From Urbifossiella limnaea (GTDB lineage: Bacteria > Planctomycetota > Planctomycetia > Gemmatales > Gemmataceae), in NCBI RefSeq assembly GCF_007747215.1, contig NZ_CP036273.1:2154322-2218321 (forward strand): a stretch of 64,000 nucleotides of DNA, in the 5' to 3' direction. Every line of letters begins with the position of its first letter. Position 1 is the first letter of the stretch. Below are positions 17,295 to 26,049 of this stretch, one piece after another. The translations under genes were made by a program, and so were the position numbers. The notes under the pieces were generated by a model. That model made no database searches. It worked only from the letters and a program-made list of their open reading frames with translations, and was not told the DNA's origin.

Positions 17295-19214
17295 TCACGG
17301 GGTGTCTACCTTGACCGGCTTCCCCTCCTTCAGCCACGCCTCGTTGAACGCCACGCAGCGGATGGCGCTGCCCCGCGGGCCGAGCAGGTAGAGGACGCCG
17401 TTCGGCCCCTGGGCCAGGGACAGGTAACCGCCCGGCCCCTCCACCTTGCGGACGTGCGGCCAAGTCTTCCCATCGTCGAGCGAGAGAGCCGCGAACAGCC
17501 CCCCGCCGACCAACTGCTTCTTGCTGTCGAAGCTGCACAACAGCAACCCGCCGCCCGCCAACGTCAGCGCCGCCGCCTTCGACCCGACCGAGATGCCCGG
17601 GAACGGCGTCGGCACCGGCTCCCACGGCCCGCCCCCGTCCTTCGACGCGAACGCCGGCATCGGGTCCGGGCCGCGAACGAACGCCAGGTACGCGCCGTCG
17701 CCGCGCTGGACCGCCGCCGGGTGGATCGCGTACTTCCCCGCGGCCTTGCGGATGTCGCCCGCCCCGACCGACCACGTCTTCCCGCCGTCCCCGCTCGTCA
17801 TCACCCGCGTGTCGCGGTGGCCGAAGTCGCCGTCCACGGCCAGCACCAACTTCCCGTCGGCCGCGACGAACGCCGAGCACGGCTGGCTCATCCGCATGGG
17901 GTCTTCGCGAGGCAGGATCACACGCGGCTTCGACCACGTCGCCCCGCTGTCGTCGGACGTCCGCATGCAGTCGGCCGCGTCGTCCCACCCGTTGAGCGAC
18001 TGGGTGAAGAAGTGGTACAGCCGCTTGCCGTCGGAGAGGAGGACCGGGGCGTGTGTGTTGCAGTCCGGGGTGCCGAAGAAGAACGACGGCTCGTCCCAGG
18101 TGTCGGAACCCGCCCGGAGTCGGCACGCCGCCTGGGCGCACTCGGGGCCGGACTCCGACACGCAGGTGTACCACGCCGCCAGCACGTCGCCGTTCGGGCA
18201 CACGCTCACCGCCGAGAAGTGGTTCCACGCCCCGTAGATCGGCCCCCAGGCGTCGTTCGGCACGCGGAGGTTCTTCGTCAGGTCGGCGAAGTACGGCCTG
18301 GTCGGGTCGGGGCCGTCCTTCGGGGTCGGGGTCTGCTTCACGTTCTTCTGATTCAACGGCGGTGGGGCAACGGGATGCGGTCGCGTTGCGGGCATCTCAC
18401 CCAGCACGACGCGGAACCCTGTGACGCGGTTGGCGTCGTCGGGCAGGTATCCCGAGCGGTTCGACGAGCGGCAGTACCGCACCGCCCCGAGTTTGTGTGA
18501 CGCCGGGAGGTAGCTCCATCCGCGGGTGACCTTTGCCCAGCCGTCGGCCCGGCCCACGGGGTCGGTCTGCTCGCCGGGCTCGTAGGGGCCGTACCAGTCG
18601 AGGCACCACTCTGCGACGTTCCCGTGGGTGTCGTGGAGCCCCCAGGCGTTCGGCTTGTAGCTCCCCACGGCGACGGTGGAGAGCCGCTTCTTGTCGGCCC
18701 CGACGCCGAAGTTCGCCTGCTCCCAGGTCAGCGTGTCGCCGGTCTGGTATGCCGTGGTGGTGCCCGCCCGGCAGGCGTACTCCCATTCCGCTTCCGTCGG
18801 CAGGCGGTACGGCTTCCCCTCCTTCTTCGAGAGCCACGCGCAGAAATCGACCGCCTGTTGCCACGTCACCATCACGACCGGGTCGGCGTCGCCCTTGCCG
18901 GTGCCGTGCGAACCGCGGAGTTTCTTGTGCCCGGGGTCGAACTGCTCGTACCGGGCGTTCGTGACCTCGGTCGCCCCCATGAAGAACGCCTTCGAGATCT
19001 TCACCTTGTGGGCGGGCGCCTCGTCCCACTCGCGGGCGTCCCACTCCTCGCGGGTCCGCGGCGGGGCGTCGCCCGAACCCATGACGAACTCGCCGGCCTC
19101 GACCCGCACCAGCTTCATCCCGATGCTGTTGACGTGTTCGGCACCCGACGGCAGTTGGGCGGGGGCGAGCGAGATCACCGACAGCAGGGCGACGGCGGTT
19201 GCGGTGCGACACAT
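17295..19214 (-). CDS. SUMF1/FGE-like domain fused to sialidase-like propeller
   Basis: The 639-residue secreted protein has a signal peptide MCRTATAVALLSVISLAPAQ. Residues ~28-285 form a formylglycine-generating-enzyme-like (SUMF1) fold: SIGMKLVRVEAGEFVMGSGD, EVTNARYEQF, PYRLPTEAEWEYACRAGTTT, then HGNVAEWCLDWYG and RVTGFRVVLG. Residues ~330-639 are a BNR/sialidase-like propeller with repeated Asp-box-like loops (SDDSGATW, SGDGGKTW, SLDDGKTW). SUMF1-like domains often act as ligand- or substrate-binding modules rather than sulfatase activators in planctomycetes. The long frame upstream of 19214 is antisense of the next gene, so ATG 19214 was chosen. It neighbours the transposon-split sialidase, which suggests a glycan-degradation cluster. 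Confidence 0.82.
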   Translation of the reverse strand: MCRTATAVALLSVISLAPAQLPSGAEHVNSIGMKLVRVEAGEFVMGSGDAPPRTREEWDAREWDEAPAHKVKISKAFFMGATEVTNARYEQFDPGHKKLRGSHGTGKGDADPVVMVTWQQAVDFCAWLSKKEGKPYRLPTEAEWEYACRAGTTTAYQTGDTLTWEQANFGVGADKKRLSTVAVGSYKPNAWGLHDTHGNVAEWCLDWYGPYEPGEQTDPVGRADGWAKVTRGWSYLPASHKLGAVRYCRSSNRSGYLPDDANRVTGFRVVLGEMPATRPHPVAPPPLNQKNVKQTPTPKDGPDPTRPYFADLTKNLRVPNDAWGPIYGAWNHFSAVSVCPNGDVLAAWYTCVSESGPECAQAACRLRAGSDTWDEPSFFFGTPDCNTHAPVLLSDGKRLYHFFTQSLNGWDDAADCMRTSDDSGATWSKPRVILPREDPMRMSQPCSAFVAADGKLVLAVDGDFGHRDTRVMTSGDGGKTWSVGAGDIRKAAGKYAIHPAAVQRGDGAYLAFVRGPDPMPAFASKDGGGPWEPVPTPFPGISVGSKAAALTLAGGGLLLCSFDSKKQLVGGGLFAALSLDDGKTWPHVRKVEGPGGYLSLAQGPNGVLYLLGPRGSAIRCVAFNEAWLKEGKPVKVDTP

Positions 19215-19388
19215 GGCGGACTCCGGGGTGGGAGATCGGGGCAGCCTACCACCGCGCCGGAACGGCAACAACCGCCTGTTGCCTACCCCGAATGGCAATC
19301 CCGCGGGCAATTCTTCACCGCCGCTTGTCTTCTCGGTCGCGTCGGGAGAGAACGACACCGCCCCCGCCTCCCCCGCCACGGCACCGCC

Positions 19389-21712
19389 ATGCCCCGCACC
19401 ACGCTGGCCGTTCTCGCTCTCTCCGTCGCCGTCGTGCCCGCCGGTGCGGCACCACCGGACAACCTCGCCGAGCAACTTCGCGCCCTCGATCCCGGGGTCG
19501 TGGTGCGTGGTCCCGTGCGACAGCAACCGCTCGCGGGGATGCTCGCCCGGGAACACGCCGCCCGTTTGCGCGACGCCGTTGCCGCCGACCGCGCCGCGTG
19601 GGCCGAGGTCCGCGACCGGGCGGGCTGGGAGAAGTTCCGCGAGACTCGCCTCCACGCCCTGCGGGCGTCGCTCGGTACGTTCCCCGATCCGCCGAAGGAA
19701 CTGAGGGTGCGGGTGACCGGAACCCACGACGGCGACGGCTACCGGGTCGAGAACCTCGTCGTCGAGACGCGGCCGGGGTTGCTCATGGCGGCGAACGTGT
19801 ACCTCCCGGCGAAGCCGGCCGCGTCCATGCCCGGCGTGCTGATCGTGACCAGCCACCAGCAACCCAAACACACCGGGTGGCGGCAGGACATGGCGATGAC
19901 GTGGGCACGCTCCGGGTGCGTCGTCGTCGTGCCGGACCATGTCGGCCACGGCGAGCGGAAGCAGCATCCGTTCCCCGAGTCGAGTCCGCACGACTACCAC
20001 TTCCGGTTCGACGCCGCGATCCAGTTCTACCTGACGGGCGACAGCCTGATGGGCTGGATGGTGTGGGACCAGATGCGGGCCGTGGACGTGCTGCTGAAGC
20101 AACCGGGAGTCGATCCGAAGCGGGTGCTGGCGGTGTCCGAACCGGCGGGCGGCGGGGATGTGGCCGCGGTCACGGCCGCCCTCGACCCGCGGATCTCGGC
20201 CGTCGTGGTGAACAACTTCGGCGGCCCGCAGCCCGAGACGCCGTACCCGCTGCCGCCGGACGCCGAGACGTCGTTCGAGTATGCCGGGTTCGGGAACTGG
20301 GAAACGACGCGGAACCTGCGGCTGTCGGCCCGCGACGGGTTCCTGCCGTGGCTCATCGTCGCCTCGATCGCCCCGCGGCGGGTCGTGTACTACCACGAGT
20401 TCACTGGGACCGGGAGCGAGACCCGGTGTGGAAGCGCCTTCAGAAGGTGTGGGGCTTCTACGGGGCGGCCGACGACCTCGCCGGGATCGCCGGGCGCGGG
20501 TTCGTCGTCGGGGCGGAACCGCTGAACACGCACTGGATCGCCGAGAGCCGCGAGATCCTGTACCCGCAGTTCAAGAAGTGGTTCGACGTCCCCAATCCCG
20601 GCAAGGAGTACAGCAACCGCCGGCCCGTCGAGGACCTGCTGTGCGTCACGCCCGAAATCGCCAAGGAGCACCGGCCGGCGCACGAACTCGCCGCCCGCCT
20701 CGGGGCCGAGCGCACGGGCCGCGCACGGGAGTCCCTCGCTCCGATGAACGCCGACGAGCGCCGCAAGCGACTGCGCCGGGACTGGGGTACCATGCTCGGG
20801 GATGTCGCACCCGGGAAGTCGTCGCGGAACGGCGACCCGCTCCCCGCGGAGATGCTCGGCGACGTGCGTGTCGAGCGGCTTCACCTCACCACCGAACCCG
20901 GGATCGTGGTGCCGACGCTGCTGCTCGTCCCGCCGACGCCGAAGGGGAAACTGCCGCCGGTCGTGGTCGCCGTGTCACAGCACGGGAAGGCGGAGGTCCT
21001 GAAGCAGCGGACGACCGATGTCGCGAGCCTGCTGCGGGCCGGCGTCGCGGTCTGTCTGCCGGACGTTCGCGGCACCGGGGAGACGGCTCCGGGCAACGAC
21101 CGCGACCGGAGGAGTTCGGCCACGGCGACCGCTGCCGGTGAACTGATGCTCGGCCGCACCGTTCTCGGCGGGCGGGTGCGTGACCTGCGATCCGTGCTGA
21201 TATACCTCCGTACCCGGGCCGACGTGGACGCCCGCCGCGTCGCCCTGTGGGGCGATACGTTCGCCCCGGCGAACGCCGCCGATGCCGACTTGAAGGTGCC
21301 GTACACCGCCGAGAAGCGCCCGGCGCAGTCGGAACCGCTCGGCGGGTTGCTCGCCCTCCTCGGGGCGCTCTACGAGGACGACGTGCGTGCCGTGATCGCC
21401 CGGGGCGGACTGTCGGATTACCAGTCGGTTCTCGACACGCCGTTCACATACCTGCCGTTCGACGCGGTGGTGCCGGGCGTGCTGACGACGGGAGACCTGC
21501 CCGACCTCGCCGCCGCGATCGCTCCACGACCGCTGCGGCTGGAGGCGCTCGTGGACGGCACCAACCGTCGCGTTCCCGCCGACCGCCTGACTCGCACCTG
21601 CGCCCCCGCCGTCGCGGCCTACAAGGCCGCGGGCCAGCCCGCACGGTTGCTGATCGAGCCGACGGACGCCCCTCCGGTCGCCGACTGGCTGACGGCCGCC
21701 TTCCGTGACTGA
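19389..21712 (+). pseudogene. Two-domain alpha/beta-hydrolase (acetyl xylan esterase type), frameshifted
   Basis: The signal peptide MPRTTLAVLALSVAVVPAGA starts at ATG 19389. The first hydrolase domain runs to about 20400 (GVLIVTSHQQPKHTGWRQDMAMTWARSG, then VLAVSEPAGGGDVAAVTAALDPRI). There the frame shifts by one base: HEF is followed in the second frame by WDRERDPVWKRLQKVWGFYG and a second hydrolase-like domain (VVVAVSQHGKAE, VCLPDVRGTGETAPG, ALWGDTFAPANA). A single-base loss near 20404 (or a sequencing error) explains it. The intact product would be about 774 residues and exported. Neither half shows a clean GxSxG nucleophile elbow, although SEPAGG and WGDTF occupy the right positions. Confidence 0.72.
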
Positions 21713-21731
21713 CCAGCCCCGGAGTGTTGCC

Positions 21732-22841
21732 ATGCCCTGCCGAACCTGCCTTCTCCTCGCGGTCGTGGTCCCGTCGGTGCTCTCCGCGGCGGAGCCGGCG
21801 CGGAACCCGGACCTGCTCAAGCTCGAACCGGATCGGTGGGTCAAGATCCACGAGCCCAAGGCGGGAGAGGCGACGTTCCGCCGCCAGCCGCACGGCGGCA
21901 GTTGTTTCGACACGAAGCGAGGCCGTCTGGTGTTGTTCGGCAGCGACTCGCACGGCCGCGACTTCACGAACAGCCCGCTGTTCTTCTCGCCGGTCGAACT
22001 GAAGTGGTCGCGGGCCTACGACGACGACCTACGCGGCACCTACGACGTGACCGCGGACGGGTTGGCCGTCGCCGGCAAGAAGGGCGACCACCCGTGGGCG
22101 ATGCACACGTTCGGGTCGGTGGTGTACGACGCCGCCCGCGACGAGATGATCGTCCCCATCTTCGACGACCACCTCGTCCCCGGCCGGTTCACGGACGTGT
22201 TCAAGGACCTCTGGCCGAAGGTGAAGCGGAAGCCGACCTGGGTGTACGGGCTGGAGAAGGGCGAGTGGGCGGCGCTCCCCGGCGACGGGGTGAGTTGCTT
22301 TCCGTACTGCGCCGCCTACGACCTGGACCGCAAGGTCGTGGTCGCGGTCCGGCCGGACGGCGTCCACGAACTCGGCGGCGAGCCGCGGGCCTGGAAGCGG
22401 GTCGTGAAGGCCGGGCACTTCGGGTGGCACACCAACTGCGCCTACGACGCGAGGCAGAAGGCCGTCGTCGTCTTCGGGTCGAACGAGAACCGGGACGACG
22501 TCGCGGCGTACGTCCCGAAGACCGGCGAGTACAAGCTCATGCCGACGCCGGGGCCGCGACCGCCGAAGGACGAGCACAACCCGATGGAGTTCCACCCCGA
22601 CCTCGGCAAGACGGTGGTTCTGGTGGACCGCGTCGAGGGCGATACGAAGCAGACGGAGACGTGGCTGTACGACCTCGGGGCCGACGCCTGGACGCAGGTG
22701 AAGACGGCAACCCTGCCGTTCGCCTGCGGGATGAACTACAACCTGGAGTTCGACCCGGGGCACCGGGTCATGCTGCTGGTCACCGGCGGCGACGGCACCC
22801 CGACCCGCGTCTGGGCGCTGCGTCTTTCTGCGGGAAAGTAA
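21732..22841 (+). CDS. Secreted Kelch-like beta-propeller protein
   Basis: The 369-residue protein has a signal peptide (MPCRTCLLLAVVVPSVLSAA). Repeated Kelch-like units follow: GGSCFDTKRGRLVLFGSD, FGSVVYDAARDEMIVPIF, CAAYDLDRKVVVAVRP, NCAYDARQKAVVVFGSN and MEFHPDLGKTVVLVD. The pattern of Tyr/Phe-Asp followed by Lys-Val-Val-Val-Phe-Gly defines propeller blades seen in galactose-oxidase-like folds. No active-site residues are identified. It lies 19 nt after the preceding hydrolase and 35 nt before the next gene, all plus strand, so the three may form one transcript. Confidence 0.75.
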   Translation: MPCRTCLLLAVVVPSVLSAAEPARNPDLLKLEPDRWVKIHEPKAGEATFRRQPHGGSCFDTKRGRLVLFGSDSHGRDFTNSPLFFSPVELKWSRAYDDDLRGTYDVTADGLAVAGKKGDHPWAMHTFGSVVYDAARDEMIVPIFDDHLVPGRFTDVFKDLWPKVKRKPTWVYGLEKGEWAALPGDGVSCFPYCAAYDLDRKVVVAVRPDGVHELGGEPRAWKRVVKAGHFGWHTNCAYDARQKAVVVFGSNENRDDVAAYVPKTGEYKLMPTPGPRPPKDEHNPMEFHPDLGKTVVLVDRVEGDTKQTETWLYDLGADAWTQVKTATLPFACGMNYNLEFDPGHRVMLLVTGGDGTPTRVWALRLSAGK

Positions 22842-22876
22842 CCCCCTGACGACCCCGAACCCCGGAGCCACGACCC

Positions 22877-24751
22877 GTGACGCGATTCCTTTCGCTCGCC
22901 GCCTCGCTGCTCATCGTGGCGGGTGCGGTCGCGGCCGACCCCGAGGTCGCCGGCATCAAGGCGGTCCACCGCCACGGGCAGACGTTCGTCACCTGGACCG
23001 ACGCGGCCGAGGGCGAGGCCGGGGCGAAGTTCCGGTACAGTCTGTACCGCTCCGACAAGCCTATCGCCGCCGACAGCCTCAAGGACGCGGAACTCTGTTA
23101 CCACGGTGTACTGCACAACTCCGCACGCCTGTTCGGTACGGCGTTCAACGCCAAGGACCGCACCGACCCCAAGAAGCCGATGGCGGTCATCGTCGAGGGC
23201 GGTACGCCGCTGCCGATGTGGAGCGGGCTCGCGGTCCACACCGTCCGCAAGCCGGCGACGGCGTACTACGCCGTCGTCGCCACCGACGAGAAGTTCACGC
23301 CGCTGTCGAAGGTCGTCCCCGGCAGGAGCGCGACGACCGAGCCCGTCGAGGAGAAGGTCGCGCCCATCGAGCCGATCAAGTTGCACGACTCGAAGTCACG
23401 CGGGATCTACTCGCCGCAGACGTCGATCACCGGGCAGAAGGGGTTGCCGCTGCGGGTGGAACTGCACGCCAGTCAGGGTCAGGGCGGCCCCGCGGGCGAC
23501 TACGGCGACTACTACCTGTACTTCGCCACCCCGGAGATGGGTTACCGCGACGGCCTGCCCGGCGTCTTCTCCGTCGAGGAGCGGCGAGACAAGCCGGGGA
23601 ACTACCTGCTCCTCCGCGGTCGCGAGGCGATCGAGCACCCCGGTGGCACCCGGGCGATGGAGACGTACTGGTTCGGCTACCTGTGCGTCCCGCAGCACGC
23701 GACCCACCCCGAGCCGCGGGCGTACCCGTTCACCGAGCGCCGCCAGGAGTGGATCACCGACTGGGTGACGAAGGCCTACGCCGCCGACCCCGAGCGTGTG
23801 ACGGCGTCCGGCGGGTCGATGGGGGCGTGGGGCTCGACCACCTACGCGCTGCGGCACCGGGAGCGGTTCGCGGCCGTGTACCCGAACCGCCCCCGCACCC
23901 GCCAGCGCGGCCTGCCGAGCCTCGTCGCCCAGCCCGCGAAGGGCGCGACCGCGTTCCTGGACGACGGGAAGACCGACTACTTCGCCCGCATGGACATGGT
24001 GAAGTTCGCCGCGGACCACCCGGCCGACCTGCCGTTCCTCGGGTGGTGCTGCGGTCGGCGGGACGGGTTCGCGTCGTGGCAGGAGCAGGTCGACATGGTG
24101 AAGGCGATGGCCGCCGCCCGGCACGGGTTCGCGTTCGCCTGGAACGACGGCGACCACAGTTCCGGGGCGCAACCGATGGCGAAGGTGCTGAAGTACTACC
24201 CGCCGGAACTCTTCGCCCGGAACAAGAGCTACCCGGCGTTCGCGAACAGCTCCATCGACCAGAAGCTCGGCACCGGCGACCCCAAGGACGGGGACCTTGA
24301 GGGCGGCATTAACCTCGGGTTCAAGTGGTCCGACGTCGTGGACGAGGACGCGAAGTGGTCCGTGCGGCTGTCGAATGAACTGGCGACGGGCGACATGACC
24401 GTGGACGTCACCCCACGGCGGTGCCAAAAGTTCAAGGCTCGCCCGAATGCCGAGGCGAAATGGGAATCCTCCACGGGCGACTCGGGCAAGGTGACCGCCG
24501 ACGCCGCCGGGCTGGTGACCGTGCCGCGGGTGAAGCTCTCGCCCGGGAAGGACACCGTCCTGACCATCGGCCCGGGAGGACATGCGGGGCCGGTTGCCGT
24601 GCCGCATCTCCGGCGCGACCGGGTCGGCTACTTGTCCTTCTTCGGGGCGTACCCCTTCCACACCCACTCGATGGCGTGCGGCAGGAACTGCTGCTGGGCA
24701 CCGCCGATGCCGTGCCCCTGTCCGAGGCAGAACAGGTACTGGTACTCGTAG
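22877..24751 (+). CDS. Secreted alpha/beta-hydrolase-like protein with suspect C-terminus
   Basis: The signal peptide MTRFLSLAASLLIVAGAVAA starts at GTG 22877. A fibronectin-like segment follows (residues ~25-145, TFVTWTDAAEGEAGAKFRYSLYRSD), then a hydrolase region with the nucleophile-elbow-like GGSMGAWGSTTYAL (about residues 313-326) and a late His-containing NDGDHSSGAQPM. The last ~40 codons (from about 24628) overlap the opposite gene in antisense and look unnatural, so the original stop has probably been lost by a small deletion. The family substrate is unknown. The last credible residues are VLTIGPGG. Confidence 0.68.
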   Translation: MTRFLSLAASLLIVAGAVAADPEVAGIKAVHRHGQTFVTWTDAAEGEAGAKFRYSLYRSDKPIAADSLKDAELCYHGVLHNSARLFGTAFNAKDRTDPKKPMAVIVEGGTPLPMWSGLAVHTVRKPATAYYAVVATDEKFTPLSKVVPGRSATTEPVEEKVAPIEPIKLHDSKSRGIYSPQTSITGQKGLPLRVELHASQGQGGPAGDYGDYYLYFATPEMGYRDGLPGVFSVEERRDKPGNYLLLRGREAIEHPGGTRAMETYWFGYLCVPQHATHPEPRAYPFTERRQEWITDWVTKAYAADPERVTASGGSMGAWGSTTYALRHRERFAAVYPNRPRTRQRGLPSLVAQPAKGATAFLDDGKTDYFARMDMVKFAADHPADLPFLGWCCGRRDGFASWQEQVDMVKAMAAARHGFAFAWNDGDHSSGAQPMAKVLKYYPPELFARNKSYPAFANSSIDQKLGTGDPKDGDLEGGINLGFKWSDVVDEDAKWSVRLSNELATGDMTVDVTPRRCQKFKARPNAEAKWESSTGDSGKVTADAAGLVTVPRVKLSPGKDTVLTIGPGGHAGPVAVPHLRRDRVGYLSFFGAYPFHTHSMACGRNCCWAPPMPCPCPRQNRYWYS

Positions 24752-25725
24752 CCCTTCTCCTTGAGCACCTTCGCCATCCGGTGGTTGGCCTCCACCCAGT
24801 CGTGCATCCCGTCCCGCATCACGTTCGGGTTGAGCGAGTCCCTGTCGCCGACGGAGAGGAAGATGCGGATCGGCTTCTTCGGCTCCTTCGGAATGAGCGT
24901 CTCGTGGAACCCCCACGCGCCGTCCGGGTACTTGGGGTCGAACGGCCACGCCTGGTTCACGAACGTGCCCGAGGTCGTCAGTACGCGGTGGTACAGGTCG
25001 TTGCGGAACCAGGCCATGATGAGCGCGCAGGACCCGCCGGAGCTGCTGCCCATCGCCGCCCGGCCGTCGGGGTCCTTCGTCAGCTTCACCTTGCAGTTCT
25101 TCTCCACCCGCGGCAGCACCTCGTCCTCGATGTACGTGGCGTAGTCGCCGTTCATGTTGTCGTACTCCTTGCCCCGCTCGTGCCCCTGGGCGTCGCCCCC
25201 GCCGTTCTGGATTGAAATGAGAACGATCGGCGGAATGCGTTTCTGGGCAATCAGGTTGTCGAGGATCGTCTTGTACCCGGCGGCCTGGCCGGGGCCGTCG
25301 TGAACCACCATGAACGGGGCCTCGGTGCCCTCCTTGTACCCCGGCGGAATGTAGACGCCGATCTTGCGCTTGTAGTCGATGGCGTGCGTCTCGACGATTA
25401 CGGTTTTCGGATTGTTCGGATCGAGCTTTGGCGTCGTCTTGCCGCGGGAGGTGCCGGGGTTGAAGAGCTTCGTGTCCTTCGAGTCGATCTCGAACTGCTC
25501 TACCTTGCCCTCGGGCACGCCCTCGACCTTCTTGCGCTCCGGCGCGGGGACATACTTCGGCCCGATCACGAAGTTGTCGTACGCATCGAGCGGCGGGTTC
25601 TCGCCTTCCTTCAGCACCTTGAAGGGCGGGGCACCCTTGTCGTCGTACTTCCGGACCGGCGGTTGTGCGGACGAGATCGAGGAGGCGAAGAGGGTGAGCA
25701 GAACGGCCATCCGCAGCTTGAACAT
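24628..25725 (-). CDS. Secreted esterase, enterochelin-esterase/EstD-like
   Basis: The 365-residue protein has a signal peptide MFKLRMAVLLTLFASSISSA and an N-terminal linker. The alpha/beta hydrolase of Fes/EstD type follows: RKIGVYIPPGYKEGTEAPFMVVHDGPGQ, the nucleophile elbow MGSSSGGSCALIMAW (about residues 229-243), the acid in LSVGDRDSLN and the catalytic His in CLGQGHGIGGAQ. These enzymes cleave ester bonds in siderophores or carbohydrate esters outside or in the periplasm. It converges on the plus-strand gene, overlapping it by 124 nt. Confidence 0.85.
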   Translation of the reverse strand: MFKLRMAVLLTLFASSISSAQPPVRKYDDKGAPPFKVLKEGENPPLDAYDNFVIGPKYVPAPERKKVEGVPEGKVEQFEIDSKDTKLFNPGTSRGKTTPKLDPNNPKTVIVETHAIDYKRKIGVYIPPGYKEGTEAPFMVVHDGPGQAAGYKTILDNLIAQKRIPPIVLISIQNGGGDAQGHERGKEYDNMNGDYATYIEDEVLPRVEKNCKVKLTKDPDGRAAMGSSSGGSCALIMAWFRNDLYHRVLTTSGTFVNQAWPFDPKYPDGAWGFHETLIPKEPKKPIRIFLSVGDRDSLNPNVMRDGMHDWVEANHRMAKVLKEKGYEYQYLFCLGQGHGIGGAQQQFLPHAIEWVWKGYAPKKDK

Positions 25726-25836
25726 GAGGTGCCTCGTTTTCTCTCGGCCGGCGGGTTCGCCGGCGGGACTCGGGTGAGCGGCGTGGTGGGTGTTCTACCC
25801 GATCCCGGTCCGAGTTGCACCGGCTCGCCCGCCTAC

Positions 25837-25958
25837 TAAGGAAGCGTCCACGAACTAGGCCGTGTTCTTCTCGGCATGCGTGTGCATCTGCCTGGAATTT
25901 CAGACGATTTCGTGGGGTCTGCAACAAGAACACGGCCTAGTTCTTGGACGCTTCCTAA
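25837..25958. mobile_element. MITE-like inverted-repeat element
   Basis: The ends read GGAAGCGTCCACGAACTAGG and its continuation, and pair with CCTAGTTCTTGGACGCTTCC and its continuation; about 29 of 30 bases are complementary. The ~60-bp centre has no gene. It looks like a non-autonomous transposon of about 120 bp. No transposase with these ends is in the window and the target duplication is unclear. Confidence 0.65.
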
Positions 25959-26049
25959 CCGGGAAAGACCGGGCCTCAAGCGAGCGTGGCGCGGCCGTCC
26001 GCGGAACCCGACGACGACCTGCTCGCACTCGACAAGGCACGTAGCCGGC

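Noticed and set aside
23396-25933. 845-codon minus-strand frame
   Set aside because: It is a shadow spanning two real genes (22877-24751 plus and 24628-25725 minus).
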